DNA of 64,000 nt, taken from NCBI RefSeq assembly GCF_028769735.1, contig NC_088169.1, positions 42,313,229 through 42,377,228 of the forward strand, in the 5' to 3' direction. A program made the translations under genes and the position numbers. Under the pieces are notes generated by a model, which was given only the letters and a program-made list of their open reading frames with translations, had not been told where the DNA came from and did no database searches. This DNA is from Zonotrichia leucophrys gambelii. Its lineage: Eukaryota > Chordata > Aves > Passeriformes > Passerellidae. This document shows positions 49,112 to 61,842 of the stretch, one piece after another (the first letter of the stretch is position 1; every line of letters starts with the position of its first letter).

Positions 49112-49655
49112 TCAGCAAACTCTACCACCCTGTACCTCCCTCTTCTCCCCAGTCAGTGCCAGCTGTTTTCTAATTAACCCAATGGTAGCAAGGTGTCCAC
49201 AAGAGGATATCTGCTTATTAGCCAAAGAACTCTCTTTTCTCAATGCTATTAGGGCCTGTGCCTCTAAAATCCCTGCTTTAGGAAAGTCTGCAGCCAGCAC
49301 TAAAGTTGTGTCTATGCAATATGCTACCACAGCACCTGTACACAAGCAAAGATGCCCAAATTCCACTAAAGCAATCAGCTCATGCTGGGCAGTGATAGTT
49401 ATGCTACTCAGATCAAGGCAACTCAGGAAAATCATCAATATTCTCTTTCCTGCCCATTTATCAGCTTGTATCCTCTCTCCTCATCTCCCAACATGTTTTT
49501 AAATTATTTTTCAACATTGGAGTGTCAGTTAGATTCCTTAGGGAGAAGCCCCTGGGTGTCTGAAGAGCATCTCTGCAGTCTGTCATCTGTTCCCCACTCT
49601 GAGCAGAATCAGTTGTCAGGAAATAATTTGCAGATAAAAATGTTTGAAAATACAA
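49112..49655 (-). pseudogene. Probable decayed retroviral pol fragment (end of RT to RNase H)
   Basis: Minus-strand frames 49655-49461 and 49438-49112 resemble, in order, the end of the reverse-transcriptase connection and the RNase H domain of a class I (gammaretrovirus-like) endogenous retrovirus. Seen: RNLTDTPM in the first frame; then AVVAYCIDTTLVLAA, an EAQALIAL helix start and a GLIRKQLALTG stretch in the second. Breaks: the two parts are in separate frames with extra sequence between, the frame stops at 49112, the acidic residue expected in the AxLxAL helix is Q, and the D-containing first and third catalytic segments are not visible. So it cannot be active. No LTR of that class flanks it. 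A chance frame is the alternative; basis is motif order only. Confidence 0.42.
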
Positions 49656-49682
49656 GTCCTCCCCTGCCTTTACATTGATTTT

Positions 49683-49838
49683 AGAATTGTAGAATCATTG
49701 AACAGTTTGGGTTGGAAGAAACCTCAAAAATCATCTAGTTCCAACCTCCCTGCCATGGGCAGGGACATTTTTGACTAGACCAGCTTGCTCAGAGCCCCAT
49801 CCAGCCTGGCCTTGAACACTTCCAGTGATGGAGCATTT
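49683..49838 (-). mobile_element. CR1 LINE, 3'-end fragment
   Basis: Reverse complement of a CR1 end: AGAATTGTAGAATCATTG tail, TTTGGGTTGGAAGAAACC, TCATCTAGTTCCAACC, CCTGCCATGGGCAGGGAC, CCATCCAGCCTGGCCTTG and AACACTTCCAGTGATGGAGC. Similarity stops at about 49838. The copy is the least diverged CR1 3' tip in the window by eye. It lies just upstream (in minus sense) of the pol-like remnant. Confidence 0.93.
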
Positions 49839-52225
49839 TTGTAAGCTGGAGGAGCAGTCAATGGAGGGAATAGAAGTTATCCTGTCAGAGAAACAGGTAC
49901 TCTGGAAAACCATTCAGCAAAGTCAAGGTCTGGACTGCCCACTGGAAGAACGCACAGTATGCCTTGCATTGTTAGATTTTCCCCTTAGGGGTCTGCAATA
50001 CAACATACAGTAGGGGGACAAAGAAATTTCAGAATATGGGCACTAAATATCGTCTATAAATGTGCCTTTTAAGACTTAGGTAAAGAAAATTCACAATTTA
50101 TGTGAAAGGGAGAGAAATATATTTGCCTAGCCTTTGTATGTTGAGGCATATTGGTAAAACTAACAATAAGATTAATCTTGCCTCTTAATATTGTTTTTAT
50201 TTCTGTGTGTTTCATGTCCTAAAAGTAATTTCCTTATGCTTTAGTAGAAGGGAACACAATTTTCAAAATTTTCTTATTATTAATGGAATACCTAAGCATA
50301 TATTAAGAATTTTTTTGAACTGACATTGGCAGGTGCTCTTTTATCTGCAGTTTAAACAGTGAATTTGAAAGAGCATTTCTTCACCCTGTCTGTAGTCCTA
50401 TCTTCTAAGATACCTTCTAAAAATCTGCTCTGAACGATAGTCAACCTCTTTACAAATAACAACAGAGCTGCTTTCCTATGCTAAGATGATTTGACTTGTG
50501 CATTTGATTGTAACATTCCCTGAAATTTCATATGCCACCTCAAATAACATCTTTTTCTTCCTTAGAAGTGCTATGACAAATCCTGACCTGTCATCTTTGC
50601 AAGACAGGGAATGCCAAAGTTGGTGCAGGTAAGTCACCTGGAAATGACAGTGATAGGGAATTCATTTAATGAAATGCTGAAACTTAGTCCTGCTTTGAAA
50701 TTTTAATTCACCTGACAGTGTTCAGGTGGCTGGACAGTACAGATTCTTGCATTGCTTCAGTATACCCACAGACAGCTCTAAAGTTGAAAGGTTTGTGTTG
50801 TTGTACACGAGACGTTTTAAGTCAAGGTTTTGTAGCACTAAATAGAAAAACAAAAACAGTAGGGAAATCAATACACTGGTTTAAATGCAAAATTAATTAG
50901 GATGCAAGAAAGTTTTGGTTTTCTCTGCCTAGTGACATTCATTACATACTAATAATTTACTCTTTTCTATTTGCACACAGTCAGAACTAAAACCACATGA
51001 TTTCTTCTATTTTCAGTGTGAAAATCAAGCTCCTAGTGCTGCTAATGACAGCTATAAATTAAACATAGATGATATTACATTAAAAAAAAAATAGTCCTTG
51101 GCGCAGTATATTAATCTCTAGATTTAAAATTCAGGTGCCTCAAGGCATAACTTCAGTTATGATCCCTGTCCAAGAAGGTAAAAAGCAGCACATCATAGAT
51201 TACAAAGCTGGTGATAATTTACTTGAAGAGCTGCAATTTTTCAAACTTGATGCCAAATGTAAATCCTGATATGTCTTTCAAGAATATGCATTTTTGGCAA
51301 TGAAAAGGTTTTGTTGCACTAGTAAGAGTCCATATAACTCAACTTCCTCTTGTGCAAAAGTATACAGTGCACACATAATTTCTTTTCTGTTCTATAAAGA
51401 CTTGTTTTAAGATTTTTCAGAGCAATTATATCTTTATAAAGAGCAATTGCTTATGTATATTGATTAAAGGGTCACAACCAATCTGAAAAGTTGAAATTTT
51501 GTTTTTCCAACTACTAATTAGAAAACATTTGCAGTTTTCACAATTGATGTTTAATAATCACAATGCTACAACACATTTTGCCTAATTTTATAGATACTTC
51601 AAATGAAAATTTTATTAAGAAATTAAAAACATTTGAACTAGAAATGTAAAATAAATAAGGCTATAAAAAGGATAATAAAGAAAAAGGAGAAAGAAGTTTG
51701 GAAGCACTTCAGAAATGGACACTTCTATATAAATTTAAGCAGTTTTTAAATAAGATGAAACATACAAAGAAAGGTAGTTTGAGAACCACTTCAGAGAAAA
51801 TAATTGTATGGATGCTGCAAACCTAGTAAATAATGAGCTAAAAAATGGAACTACAGTTTTTCACCCAGTGCATTTGTGGAGATCAAATTTAAATATTTTC
51901 TTCACGAGTCATAAGATCAGTGAAGACTGTAAACTTGAATTAAACTTATGGAGGCATTTGACTTGATGTAACATGACACTTTAATTAAAAAATTATTTCA
52001 AAGCTCTGCAAGGGCTATTTTAAAATTATTAAAGATGGCTAAATGATAGGTCTCAAAATGTCAATGTAAATTGAAAATTTTCTTATTCATCATCAAATCC
52101 TTTCACTGAACTCACTTAGGGACTGTTTCTTGGCACTTGGATGCATCATGTATTTATCAAAGATCTTTAAGAAGCTTTAAAATTATTACTGGTACTGTGG
52201 GAGGAAGACCAGAGCCAGGGTGAAT
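49839..52225. other. Gene-free interval
   Basis: About 2.4 kb of AT-rich unique DNA. Open frames are about 60 codons at most and none is convincing. The last 30 bases lead to a TATA box. Confidence 0.55.
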
Positions 52226-52234
52226 TATAAAAAG
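52226..52234 (+). promoter_or_regulatory. TATA-box-like sequence (TATAAAAAG)
   Basis: A strong match to the core TATA element, set in GC-poor DNA and followed by purine-rich GGGGGAAG. A start of transcription would be expected about 25-30 bases downstream, near 52256. No other promoter element is evident and no transcript is known; such matches occur by chance in AT-rich DNA. Confidence 0.25.
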
Positions 52235-52253
52235 GGGGAAGTCTCTCTTCCAG

Positions 52254-52421
52254 ATGAAGCAATCTGGGGCTTTTCACTCAAGCAAGAGCCACAGGGCAGG
52301 ACATGCTATGGCACATCCCAGTCTTGACCACCCAAGGCTAAGGACCTGCTCTGTCACCTGGAGAGCCTTTTCCTTCACTAAGAGCAAAGCAGCAGAAAGG
52401 GAATATTATTTTTCCTCCTGA
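52254..52421 (+). CDS. Short open frame downstream of a TATA box, unidentified
   Basis: ATG at 52254 to TGA at 52419-52421, 55 residues, starting MKQSGAFHSSKSHRAGHAM, basic and rich in S, H, K and R. It lies in a locally GC-richer patch (52195-52400). The ATG lies at about the position where transcription should begin, which argues against its use; the second Met (codon 19, 52308) would be the better start. No family resemblance. Listed because of the promoter-like context; more likely chance or non-coding. Confidence 0.12.
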   Translation: MKQSGAFHSSKSHRAGHAMAHPSLDHPRLRTCSVTWRAFSFTKSKAAEREYYFSS

Positions 52422-53875
52422 TCTGCACAGTTAGGGTGTAAATACACAGCTAGAATCAGGGAAAAGATCCTAAAAGACACAGTTTAAATGAAATGTATTT
52501 GTGTTTTCTCTACATTTCTCTGTAGGCTAGAATATTATTTTTCCTTTCCCAACATCTGTCCCCTATAGAAGAAGTCTTAGAATGAACAGCAGCACTGGCC
52601 TAAAATAGAAGGGAAAAAATATACAGCTTTTCTCTTTTTGGAGCAGTCTATTTCATTTCAAATGCAGATATATTTTAAATAGTATAATGGCCTATATAAG
52701 CATTTATGGCAGAACATTACTTCTGTGTTTTTTAATTTTCTGATATTTGCAGTTGTGTGATTACATAAAAATAAATCCTAATGCTATGACTATAAATCAG
52801 CAAAGTTCAGTTTATGTGAATATCAATATTTAAAACTAGTGTTCAGCACGTCATAGTTTTATTTTTTCAGCATTATGCGAGGTTCTCAAAAAACCCCATG
52901 ACACCTTTAATGAGAAAGCATTGTAGAGGGCCATTTTTTCAGATTCTTGTATTTGCTAAATTCCCTTTAATCTCAACACAATCAATAATGTTCTCATGTT
53001 CTTATATCTTGTGAGATTTTTAAATTATTTTAAACTAAGTCAATAAATTATGGGAAATTACAGACCAAAAAGGAGGTCCGATGAAAGCTGCAGTTGGAAG
53101 TACCTTTGAGTGTTCAAAACCAAAGAGATGTCAATTAATGTCTACGACATTCTTTTGTCTTCCAAATTGCTACTGTCACTGTTCCCTTTCAAGTGTTTAG
53201 GAAGTCATTAGGGAACATATTTATCACCAACAAACAATTTGTCAGGAATACTGTAAGAGAGAGGGTTTGTAACTGAAAACAGAGCAGGGAGCACTACTGG
53301 AAACATGACTGTCACTGTAAACACTTCGGTTCAACTTTACAATAGCGTAAAAAATGTGTTAAACCTTCCCTCACTGCCTGTGGGAGCCAAGAAGAATTCT
53401 GGTCTCCCTGGAAAGCCAAACTGGCTGTCCCAGCCATGCTGCCTGCCTCTGGATGCTCTGCAGGGATCAGGTGCCCAGGGAGCAGCGCTGTCACTCACCC
53501 CTCTCTGATCACTCTGGGATTCGATGCAATCAGTGGAACTAACAGAAAGGTGTTAGCGAATTAACATATGGGCCACATCCCTTTCTTCTCTTATCACCAG
53601 GCCCTCAAGAAATGCTTCAGGTCAACTATTAAACCAGCTGATTTCTTTTCTTTTCATCACTTGGACATTGATCTTTTTCAGTGGAAAACAGCTCTCGGGT
53701 GATACCTCAATTATTCACAGGGCCAGCACAGCTCTGCTGCAGTGAGCACTTTACAATTCCCAACAATGAGAGCTTGGTCAGGTTAAAGTTGGATGAGTAT
53801 GCCTAAAAATTATGAGTGCAGCAAAGCTGTATTATTTGCAAGAAGTTCACAATTTTATCCTCAGGATTAACAATT
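52422..53875. other. Gene-free interval
   Basis: Unique sequence. A GC-richer patch at 53360-53520 gives 60- to 67-codon frames on both strands with no recognisable domain. Confidence 0.5.
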
Positions 53876-53903
53876 AAAACAAACAAACAAAACAAAAAAA
53901 AAC
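53876..53903. repeat. Short A-rich tract with AAAC units
   Basis: AAAACAAACAAACAAAAC-type sequence ending in an A run. Same style as 23335-23393; again A-rich on the plus strand. Confidence 0.75.
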
Positions 53904-56900
53904 TTTGACTAACAATTTTCTTTTAGGAACAATAAAGCATGTCACTCATGCTTTGCTAGAGTGACTGATGTAAGTGTGAAATTTATCAAGCAAAAAGCAA
54001 AATTCAGCAGTCACATTTATATAAAACATTAGTTTCGGTTTAAGCTCAATATTTACTTATAAGCTTGCTGAATAGTTTTATCATTGGTAGTTTTCTTTTA
54101 ATTTAGAACTGTGTTACAGCAGCCTTCCAAATATTACTTATAATAAATTGATACATTTGTGTCAGGTAGAACTAGATTCTAAATAGCTTTCAAAATATTT
54201 AGAATCTGCCTTTTGGATGCCAGACACTATGTGCCCAAGAAATGTAATGCTTCATATAATTGAAGAGCCTAGAATATGTACTGCATTAACATGAATTTTT
54301 ACTGAAGTCACCATGTACCAATTTTTCATGACAATGATCACACAATAAATAAAGGCTCTGCAAAGCTAAAAATTTAAATTTATTTTCTTAGATGGAAAAT
54401 GAATTTGCAAAATTATGGTCTAAAAAGCAATAGCAGAACTGACTTCTTCCAAAAGACAAAGTAAAAATCTCTAGTTACTACAGTAAGATGTTTTGCAATT
54501 TAGATACTTTGATCCTAAAGTTCTTGATCAAGTGAAAATTCTTGCTTCTGACATATATGAGTAAAATCACTGAGTACTGCAGACAGTTTGACATTGAATA
54601 GAATAACTTGGATGCTCAAATATCCTCAGGATTGGGTCCATCTCTTGTGAAATGGAGACCAAGCAGAAATTGCTACATGAAGATATATTCCAGTTACATA
54701 TTTAATTTTTTTTTCAACTGCTGACTTTCTTTATAGAAAGAAACGTCCCCAAACTCTAAGAAATAACATTAAGAATTCAGTGTTTTAAAGTCTATTTAGA
54801 TGGTAAATCAACCTTGGTTCTTTTTGCTCTGAATATTTGAGATGCATTACCTGAGGGATTATTTTCTGTCTTTAGCAGCTGGATATATTTTAAAGTTATA
54901 TTCATCTGTTATGAAGTGTAAATTCACACAGTTCAGGATCAGAATGCAGAAGATGATAACAAAGTACTGCTTTAATAGATGATCCATAGGAATTCTAGTA
55001 TCAACAGGCAGCTGTCACATTTGCATGCATTTCTCATCCCCTGCTTGGATCTGAAATGGATAGCTGCCAAAGAGAATAAATTTGCTTTTATTCTCATCTA
55101 AGACCTTCTCCTTGTTGGTAAATAATATATTTTCATCAGGAAAGCATGAATATGTTAAACCCCTGAAAAAGATAACATATGTATTTATATAATCACTCAT
55201 AGCCAGGCCATATTACTGCAATAAATTATACTGTTTGGTGTAATAGTGAGAATAAAATGATGATCATAATGAACAGAGAGGCCATTATTATTACTGTTCT
55301 TACTGTTCTGGCACCACGTCCATATTATTCTCATTTCAGACATATTTTTGTCAAGGCAGATGTTGTAAAAATCATAAACCTGATGATGTGTCTTGCATTT
55401 CAGAATGAACTTCAGAGAAAAACAAGACCAGGGGTAGTAAAACCAGCAGATGACCACTCTGCTTTCCCCTTTGAACACTAGGCCACTGGTAACAGCCCCA
55501 CTTGCAGGTCTCACCTGCCTTAGTGTTAAAAGTGTTATTGTAGTGACTGGGGTGACATGTCCCAGTGTCATGGAAGGACTGAGTATACCCCATATTCACA
55601 GATGTCTGCATCAAGCATGAAAACTTATATTTTTCTTTTGGATCCTTGATAAGAGCACTGCAACATTTTTCCAGGCTGTAGGAAAGATATCTTTGTTTTT
55701 ACTCTTATTACTTGTTTCCTACTCTTAGTATTTATAAAAACCCCGCTCTGCTGATAGCCCACACTGACATTATCCACCTGAAACTGGTCCCAGAGTGAGA
55801 GAACAACAGAGACTTCCAAGAACAGAGTCATGACTCCAAGGTTCCCTGTAAGGCTCATGTGGGCAGCCACTCTCACTGGCTTTGCTGCAGTGAGAACCAA
55901 AGGCCATCACAGTCTTGTGGTGAATTCACCCCTAAAAATTTTCAGTGAACAGTAGATATTTGACTCTCTGTTAATAAATTTTTCCTGATATAGTTGTTCA
56001 TCCATTGGTTCAATGTGAGCCTACGTTGTCACTTTGTTAACTGACTTGTGAGCGCTTTGTCATTAAAAAATTGCCTCAAAAACTTAAAAACCTAAATAAA
56101 ATATCTGTACAGAGTTTACAATGCAAGCATCCAAATTTCCTTTACCAAGACCACCCACATATCCTACCAAACTTCTTTTAGATGGGAGGAGCTGTGAGCA
56201 TATCTCTATGAAAATGTATTTCAGGAATTTGTTGTGCAGATAAAATAGTGCACCCAAAAAGTAATTTCAAGGTATTTACCAAGCACACAAAGCATCACAC
56301 CCTTCTACTTCCTACTTAACTGGAATGTAGATCTTATATTTATTGATGCAGGGATTGTATCTTTATCCTCTTGATCTGCATATGAAATTGCATCTGTAGA
56401 TGCTAGATGGTCTGACTGCAAATTTGGCTGTTTTAACACCTCACAAAGCATGGAAAGCAAAAAAGCACAGAGCATCCAACACTTATCCTAAGTCTTGTCT
56501 TGAGAACAGATAGCATCATGAGATAACTTCTGACTGCTATCCTCAGGCATAATTCCACCACTAATTATTTTTCTTATTACCAACACTTGCAATTAAAATC
56601 TTTGTAATTAGAACACCATGTTTTTATAAAATAATTTGCATTTATTTAATTTCTCATTACTCTATTTATTATCTCTATTTTCACTCCCTCCCACAAATCA
56701 CAATGAGATGATCTCAGAATGAATTTTCAGAGAAGTTTAACTGGTTCTTCACTTGAAACCAGTCCTGATGTGCTCCCAGGTCCACAAAGACACCAATGAT
56801 TTTCTTGTATGCTGTTGATGCCATCTGTTGAGTGCAGAGGAGCAGTCCATTGTAGCTGCCCATGCCATCTGCTTTGCACTCCTGACCTGCTCCATGTGAC

Positions 56901-57236
56901 ATGTTGGGCACACAGCAGGCTAGCATGCTGAACTGCACTGCATGAGTATCCTTAGCTTCCCTTTTCAATATGCTTTTCCATCTCAGCAACACAAATTGTC
57001 TCAGGTGGCTGCAGTCAACTGGTGAATCCCAGCAGTGACCACTGAGCAACTTCGAGTAATTGTTTTAGGACAAGTCATTACTTCTATGAATTGAAGAGGT
57101 GTTACTTAATAAAATTGGTTTATTTGGTAAAGAAGGTCATGTACTGACTTGGGCACTGTGTGTTTCATGCGGGGTTAAGAAGTGGCCTTACTTTGGTTTT
57201 GATGTGCTGGACTTGAACTGACTTAACAGGAAGCAA
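53904..57236. other. Gene-free interval
   Basis: About 3.3 kb of unique DNA. Minus-strand frames at 55197-55614 and 55625-55900 (80-124 codons) and 56714-57049 (111 codons) are protein-like in places (the last has several C and H residues) but show no recognisable family or splice context. Confidence 0.5.
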
Positions 57237-57250
57237 TTTTTTTTTTTTTT
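57237..57250. repeat. T14 homopolymer
   Basis: A run of 14 T residues followed by GCAAAATG. Simple repeat with no clear link to a retroposed copy. Confidence 0.9.
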
Positions 57251-60200
57251 GCAAAATGTCAGCATATATGTAGATTTCATTTTCTGTGCCTAGCTGGCAC
57301 CTAAACTTCACTCAGATTTTTATTCCTTGTGGATCATGTTGTGAATTTATTCCACTTGGATTCATAAAAGTCCACCAAGGTTCAGTGTCTCTATCCTTCA
57401 AGTCATTCCTTGCAGCCCTTCACAGACTGGACACACCTTCAGTATACAGCTGAATCTGTTTTTTGCAGGACCATATTTTTTTCAGCAAAGTGCTGGCTCT
57501 TCACAGTTTTTTGTACTCAAACAATCTTATCATTTGATGATAGAAATTAATCTTTCATGTTTACTATCAGTTTTACTACACTTAGAAATAATGTACCATC
57601 TGATGATTTTCAGCAACAAACTACCAGGCTTGTGACTGTGCAGCGCACTGGGTGTCTGGTTATCCAGGAATTTAAAATCAGTAATCACTCTCTGCACCCA
57701 AACTATATCCATGTTCTCTGTGTACCAAACCAAACAGAACCTGGACACTTTGAATTCATTGCAGATATCTCATAGCAGCCCACATGGAGACTGGTTTCAT
57801 TTGGGACTTTCAGGCATGAGCAGATCTGTGCACACACACTACAGTCCAGATTGACAGCACATGCACAGATGGTTTTATGGACACTTTGGATTCCTACCAT
57901 TTTCTTCATTAGAATGTTGGCGTGCATAAACTGTTCTTATTATGGGAAAATACAGAACATAGCTGTCACATAAAGCTTCCCTGGCTCCAACAGCAAAGGA
58001 TATTGAGGAAGATTTTTTTAGGGCAATTGTATGTTGTAATACTAAAAAAAGAATCTTGGTCATAACAACTGTCCATTTGGTGTTGTGCATATTAAAATGT
58101 TTACTCTTTCTGGAAAGATTAACTTTAATAGTCTGAAATTGTGTCTGGTATGAAAACACCATCCTCTGCAAAAACATGAAGAATGGAGCAGAGGAGCAAG
58201 CAGTTCCAGGGGCAGATCCATCTCAGTAGTCTCACTCACCCATCTATCTCCATTTACTGTGAAGGCATCCCAGGTGGACACCTTGGATTAAATATCCAGG
58301 TTTTAGATCGCTGAAAATTGAATAGATGAATCCTCCCCTAGGTGGTCATAGCCTTTCTTCAGCTCTGAGGCATAGGATGAAGAAATTAGAGTCTGCCAGT
58401 CAAACAGTGGGTTAATTAAAGGTCAGAGCTTTTCCCCTTTGGATATTTGTTGTCCCCAAGGGCTCCTGGACTGGAGCAGAAGTCAGACCATTGGCTGGCT
58501 CTGCAGTTGCTGTCAAAGGCGCTAGGCACCATCTCTAAGGTAAAGTTCTCTTAGATAAGCACTGTGCAACTGCAGTGCCCATGCCTATGCTCTTTTTCAC
58601 ATAATTAGTCTGAGTTGCTTCTTACAAGGTATGTGGGAAATATACAGTGACTGACCCGTGAAGTTAATTAACTTCGCCAGTGATACCTGAAACTACCATC
58701 TTGTATTAGTTTGTTCTTCAGAAGGAACTGCATTAGACATTTTCCTCACTTGTTTGATTAAAAAAATCCTGCTAAAAAGTGTAAACTAATACCTGCTGAC
58801 CATCATGAATGAGCTATCACTTCTGGTTTTGCACTTGCTCTTCACTATTAAAGCAACTAGGCCTTTTTTATCAGATAGAAATTAAGTAGACCCCTTTGTG
58901 CATTTTTTCTTAAATGTCTACAAAAGGCCTATGCCATACCTTCTTAGAGAAAAACCCCACTGGACAGTTTAAACACTGTGTGGAGTAAACAAACAGAAAA
59001 GATATGGGTAAGTTTTATTTTTCTCCCTCTGAGACACTTCAGTACAATGACAGTACAAATACCTTCATTTTGAGCAAGCTTTTTCTTGTCATTCAAGGTC
59101 TTTTTGACTGAACAGGTCAAAAGCCTGTTGACAAAAATTATTTCAGGCTTTTTATAGAAGCAACTGAATTCAAACGAAAAAGCAGTACATAAAACTGCCC
59201 AAACAACCAACCCCCTAAGTTACTGGAAAAATATGCAATTTTCACAGCTAACCCAAGAAGACTGCTGACAATCTTTCAGAGGCCAAATGCCAGATTATAT
59301 CAGAGATTTATTAGGTGAGGGCTGAAAAGATGCTTCTTTCAAAGGATCTATTCTCCTGGCATTAACTTATTGTTCTGTTTTTGCTGAATTGTGGAACTTG
59401 AAGAGACTCACCACTTCTCTCTCCCAGGTCTTGCTCAGTAGGCTGTAGCTCCAAACTCCACCATCCAGAACCTGCCAGTGCCAACTCCTTGGTGTTAGGT
59501 ACAGATCAGCGAGCTCTGCAGTAGGCAGTGGCAGTATGAAACGGGAGGAAATGTCAATCTTTCTGTTTAGAGTTGCTCTTTTTGAAGCCAATTCATTGGG
59601 ATGCATTGCTTGCTCAGATGTGAATAGACAAGCACATTTAAAGCCAGATGCCAGACATCTGTGCCTGTGCAATCCACCTGTCTCTGCTGCAGGGACAAGG
59701 ATAATGGGAAAAACTACCAGACCTAGGAGCTGTTGCATTGGAAACACAATCTCTGATGAAATGTACTAATTGAGTTGACTTTGGCTCTAGCAGGTGTACT
59801 GGTACAGTAAAAATTATATAGTTCAGTCGTGAAAAATAAATTTGCAAGAGATTTTGAGGAAAAGCATCCCCACTGTCCTCTGCGTACTTGCAGGAGAGAA
59901 TCCTCTGCAAAGTTCTGTGGTAGGTGAGAATGTAAAAGGTGTAGAGAGCAAAGACCCAGTTCTGATCTCCTCCTATTGTAACTGGGAAATGGTATAATTG
60001 TCAGATTTGCATATCTATTTTCAAATAATGACCTGTAGGGAGGCAAATGGGTGAACATGATATCTAGCAAATCGTGCTATATCAGCTTTCAAAGACCTGT
60101 TATTTGTACACTTAGTAGGAAGGGAGTTATGCAGGCATTAGTGCAGCTCAGGCAGCAGCGTGAGAGATGCAGGCTGAAAAGATGCTGGCTCCTGCCAGAA

Positions 60201-61517
60201 ACTAGATTGTCCTTATTTTACGTACTCCTCTTCACAAACCACATCTTTTTGGCCTTTTTTTTCTTTTCCTGATCAAGTAGGGCAATCCAGGAATGTGGTT
60301 TGGACCAAATGAATAATGAGAGCTGGGGAGGGAGAGAAGTGAAGGCAGAAGCACCTTCTGTGGCAATCACCACAGGAAACAAAATGACACTGAGAGGGTG
60401 ATAAATAGCTTGTGGTAGCGGAGCTATCTCATGACAGGATTTAAATTGAGTGATTTTTGACAGCAGGGAGCTGGTGAGGTGTAACTTCCCTCTGGGGCAA
60501 GTGCCCTGCCATTAAACTGCAGGAACAGTGCAGGGATGTGCTGAGCCTCTCCGCTCAGCTGAACAAATGTTCTCACCTGAGTGAGAGAATGGTCCCACAT
60601 CAGGAAGCAAAGTGGTGGATGAACCAAGACATGAGCTAGTTTCCAATTCTTCTCAATAAGAAGAGAGAGAAGGAAAAGAAGAAATGCTGAGCAAACATCA
60701 CCTGAGTGAGATAGGAATCAGCTCCCTTTGCTTTGGAGGGACCGGGGTCAGACAAAGAATGGAAACAGGAAAGCTAGTGCAGGCTGGAAATTTGTAGTAA
60801 TATGTGAGATGTAGAGTGAGAGAAAAGCAATCAAAATGGTGGTGCTGCCAGACCTGTGGCCATTGGGAGGTGCATCTCTTGGCCACTGCTTGTAATGAAA
60901 TAGCAAATGAAACCAACAGTACCTATGTGCACTGCTGTTAATGGGTAGTACTCAAAAACTGGGTCCACTTGCAATTATGGGCTTCCCAGAGTTGTCACTA
61001 ATCTGTACTATTTTTGCTCTGCTCAGCCCCAAGACACAAGCACTCATTGGTTTTCTATTTCTCAAGTACCTAAAAAACACAGGCAAGCCAAAGCAATAAT
61101 TTAGTTTATTATATGGCAAAGGTACACTAGTCACTTGGGTCCTCTCTAATCACCATCCTTGGCAGTATTTATCTCATTTTTGAGATGTATTTGAGATAAA
61201 AAAGATTGGATCCAAGCTATAAAAAAATGTAGCACCATAGATCTTTGGGGAAAACAGATGCAGGAAGCCTTAATTTTCTTAAGTGCCCAGCTAAATGACC
61301 CTCAGATAACAGAGAAGGTGCGGCAGATGAACATTTTCCTTGGTCAGGGATAACAGTCTTGCCTTTCACACTGAACTTAGCAACTGTTCCTACCTTTTTG
61401 CATCCTTTCATCTGCCATGGTCCATTAAATGTGTACCCACCTGCCCTGCACAGACTCTTCTCCTTCAAGCAGCACTGATAACCATATATCATCCTCAGCA
61501 GAGAAACTTGTGCAGTG
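57251..61517. other. Gene-free interval with a 16-bp palindrome
   Basis: About 4.3 kb of unique DNA. It holds GAAGTTAATTAACTTC, a perfect palindrome at 58660-58675. The longest open frame is minus 59367-59747 (126 codons), which begins with a hydrophobic segment but has no known domain; a plus-strand frame overlaps it. GC is slightly higher around 59400-59750 and 60290-60660. Confidence 0.5.
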
Positions 61518-61560
61518 CTAGGCTCCAGGATAAGAGCACTGGACTATGGATCAGATTTAA
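61518..61560 (+). mobile_element. Possible MIR-like SINE head, very diverged
   Basis: AGGATAAGAGCACTGGACTATGGATCAGA (given here in two parts: AGGATAAGAGCACTGG and ACTATGGATCAGA) matches the wording of the tRNA-derived head of MIR-type SINEs (TTAAGAGCAC...GACTCTGGA). No B-box or SINE body is visible downstream, so this is only a possible ancient scrap. Confidence 0.3.
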
Positions 61561-61786
61561 AATCTGCTGCATTGATTTAGTATGCATGTATGTATTTATC
61601 TATCCATGTACCTACATAATAATGCACATGACTTATTTTATTTATGGATCCAGAACATACTAATTTTATGACACATTTCTTTTTAAAGAAAAGGATTCAC
61701 AGCTAAAGTGTATTCAACAGACAGAAATGTTTGGTACATTGCACACATATGAGAGCCCTTTACAGCCCAAGTCAATCTGGCCATGC

Positions 61787-61842
61787 TTAGATCAGGAGGC
61801 TGGGCAAGACCTCTTGAGGTCCTTCCCAGTCTGGGTAATGCT
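61787..61842 (+). mobile_element. Possible CR1 3'-tip scrap
   Basis: AGATCAGGAGGCTGGGCAAG, then ACCTCTTGAGGTCCTTCCCA and GTCTGGGTAATGCTG. This recalls the plus-strand 3' end of a CR1 (GATGACCTCTAGAGGTCC-like, then CCTTCCAACCTGGGTGATTCTG-like wording). No octamer tail is preserved. Confidence 0.5.

Noticed and set aside
56714..57049. 111-codon minus-strand frame with several C and H residues
   Set aside because: C and H spacing does not fit a zinc finger; no exon signals.
59367..59747. 126-codon minus-strand frame with hydrophobic start
   Set aside because: Overlapped by a plus-strand frame in a GC-richer patch; no recognised domain.
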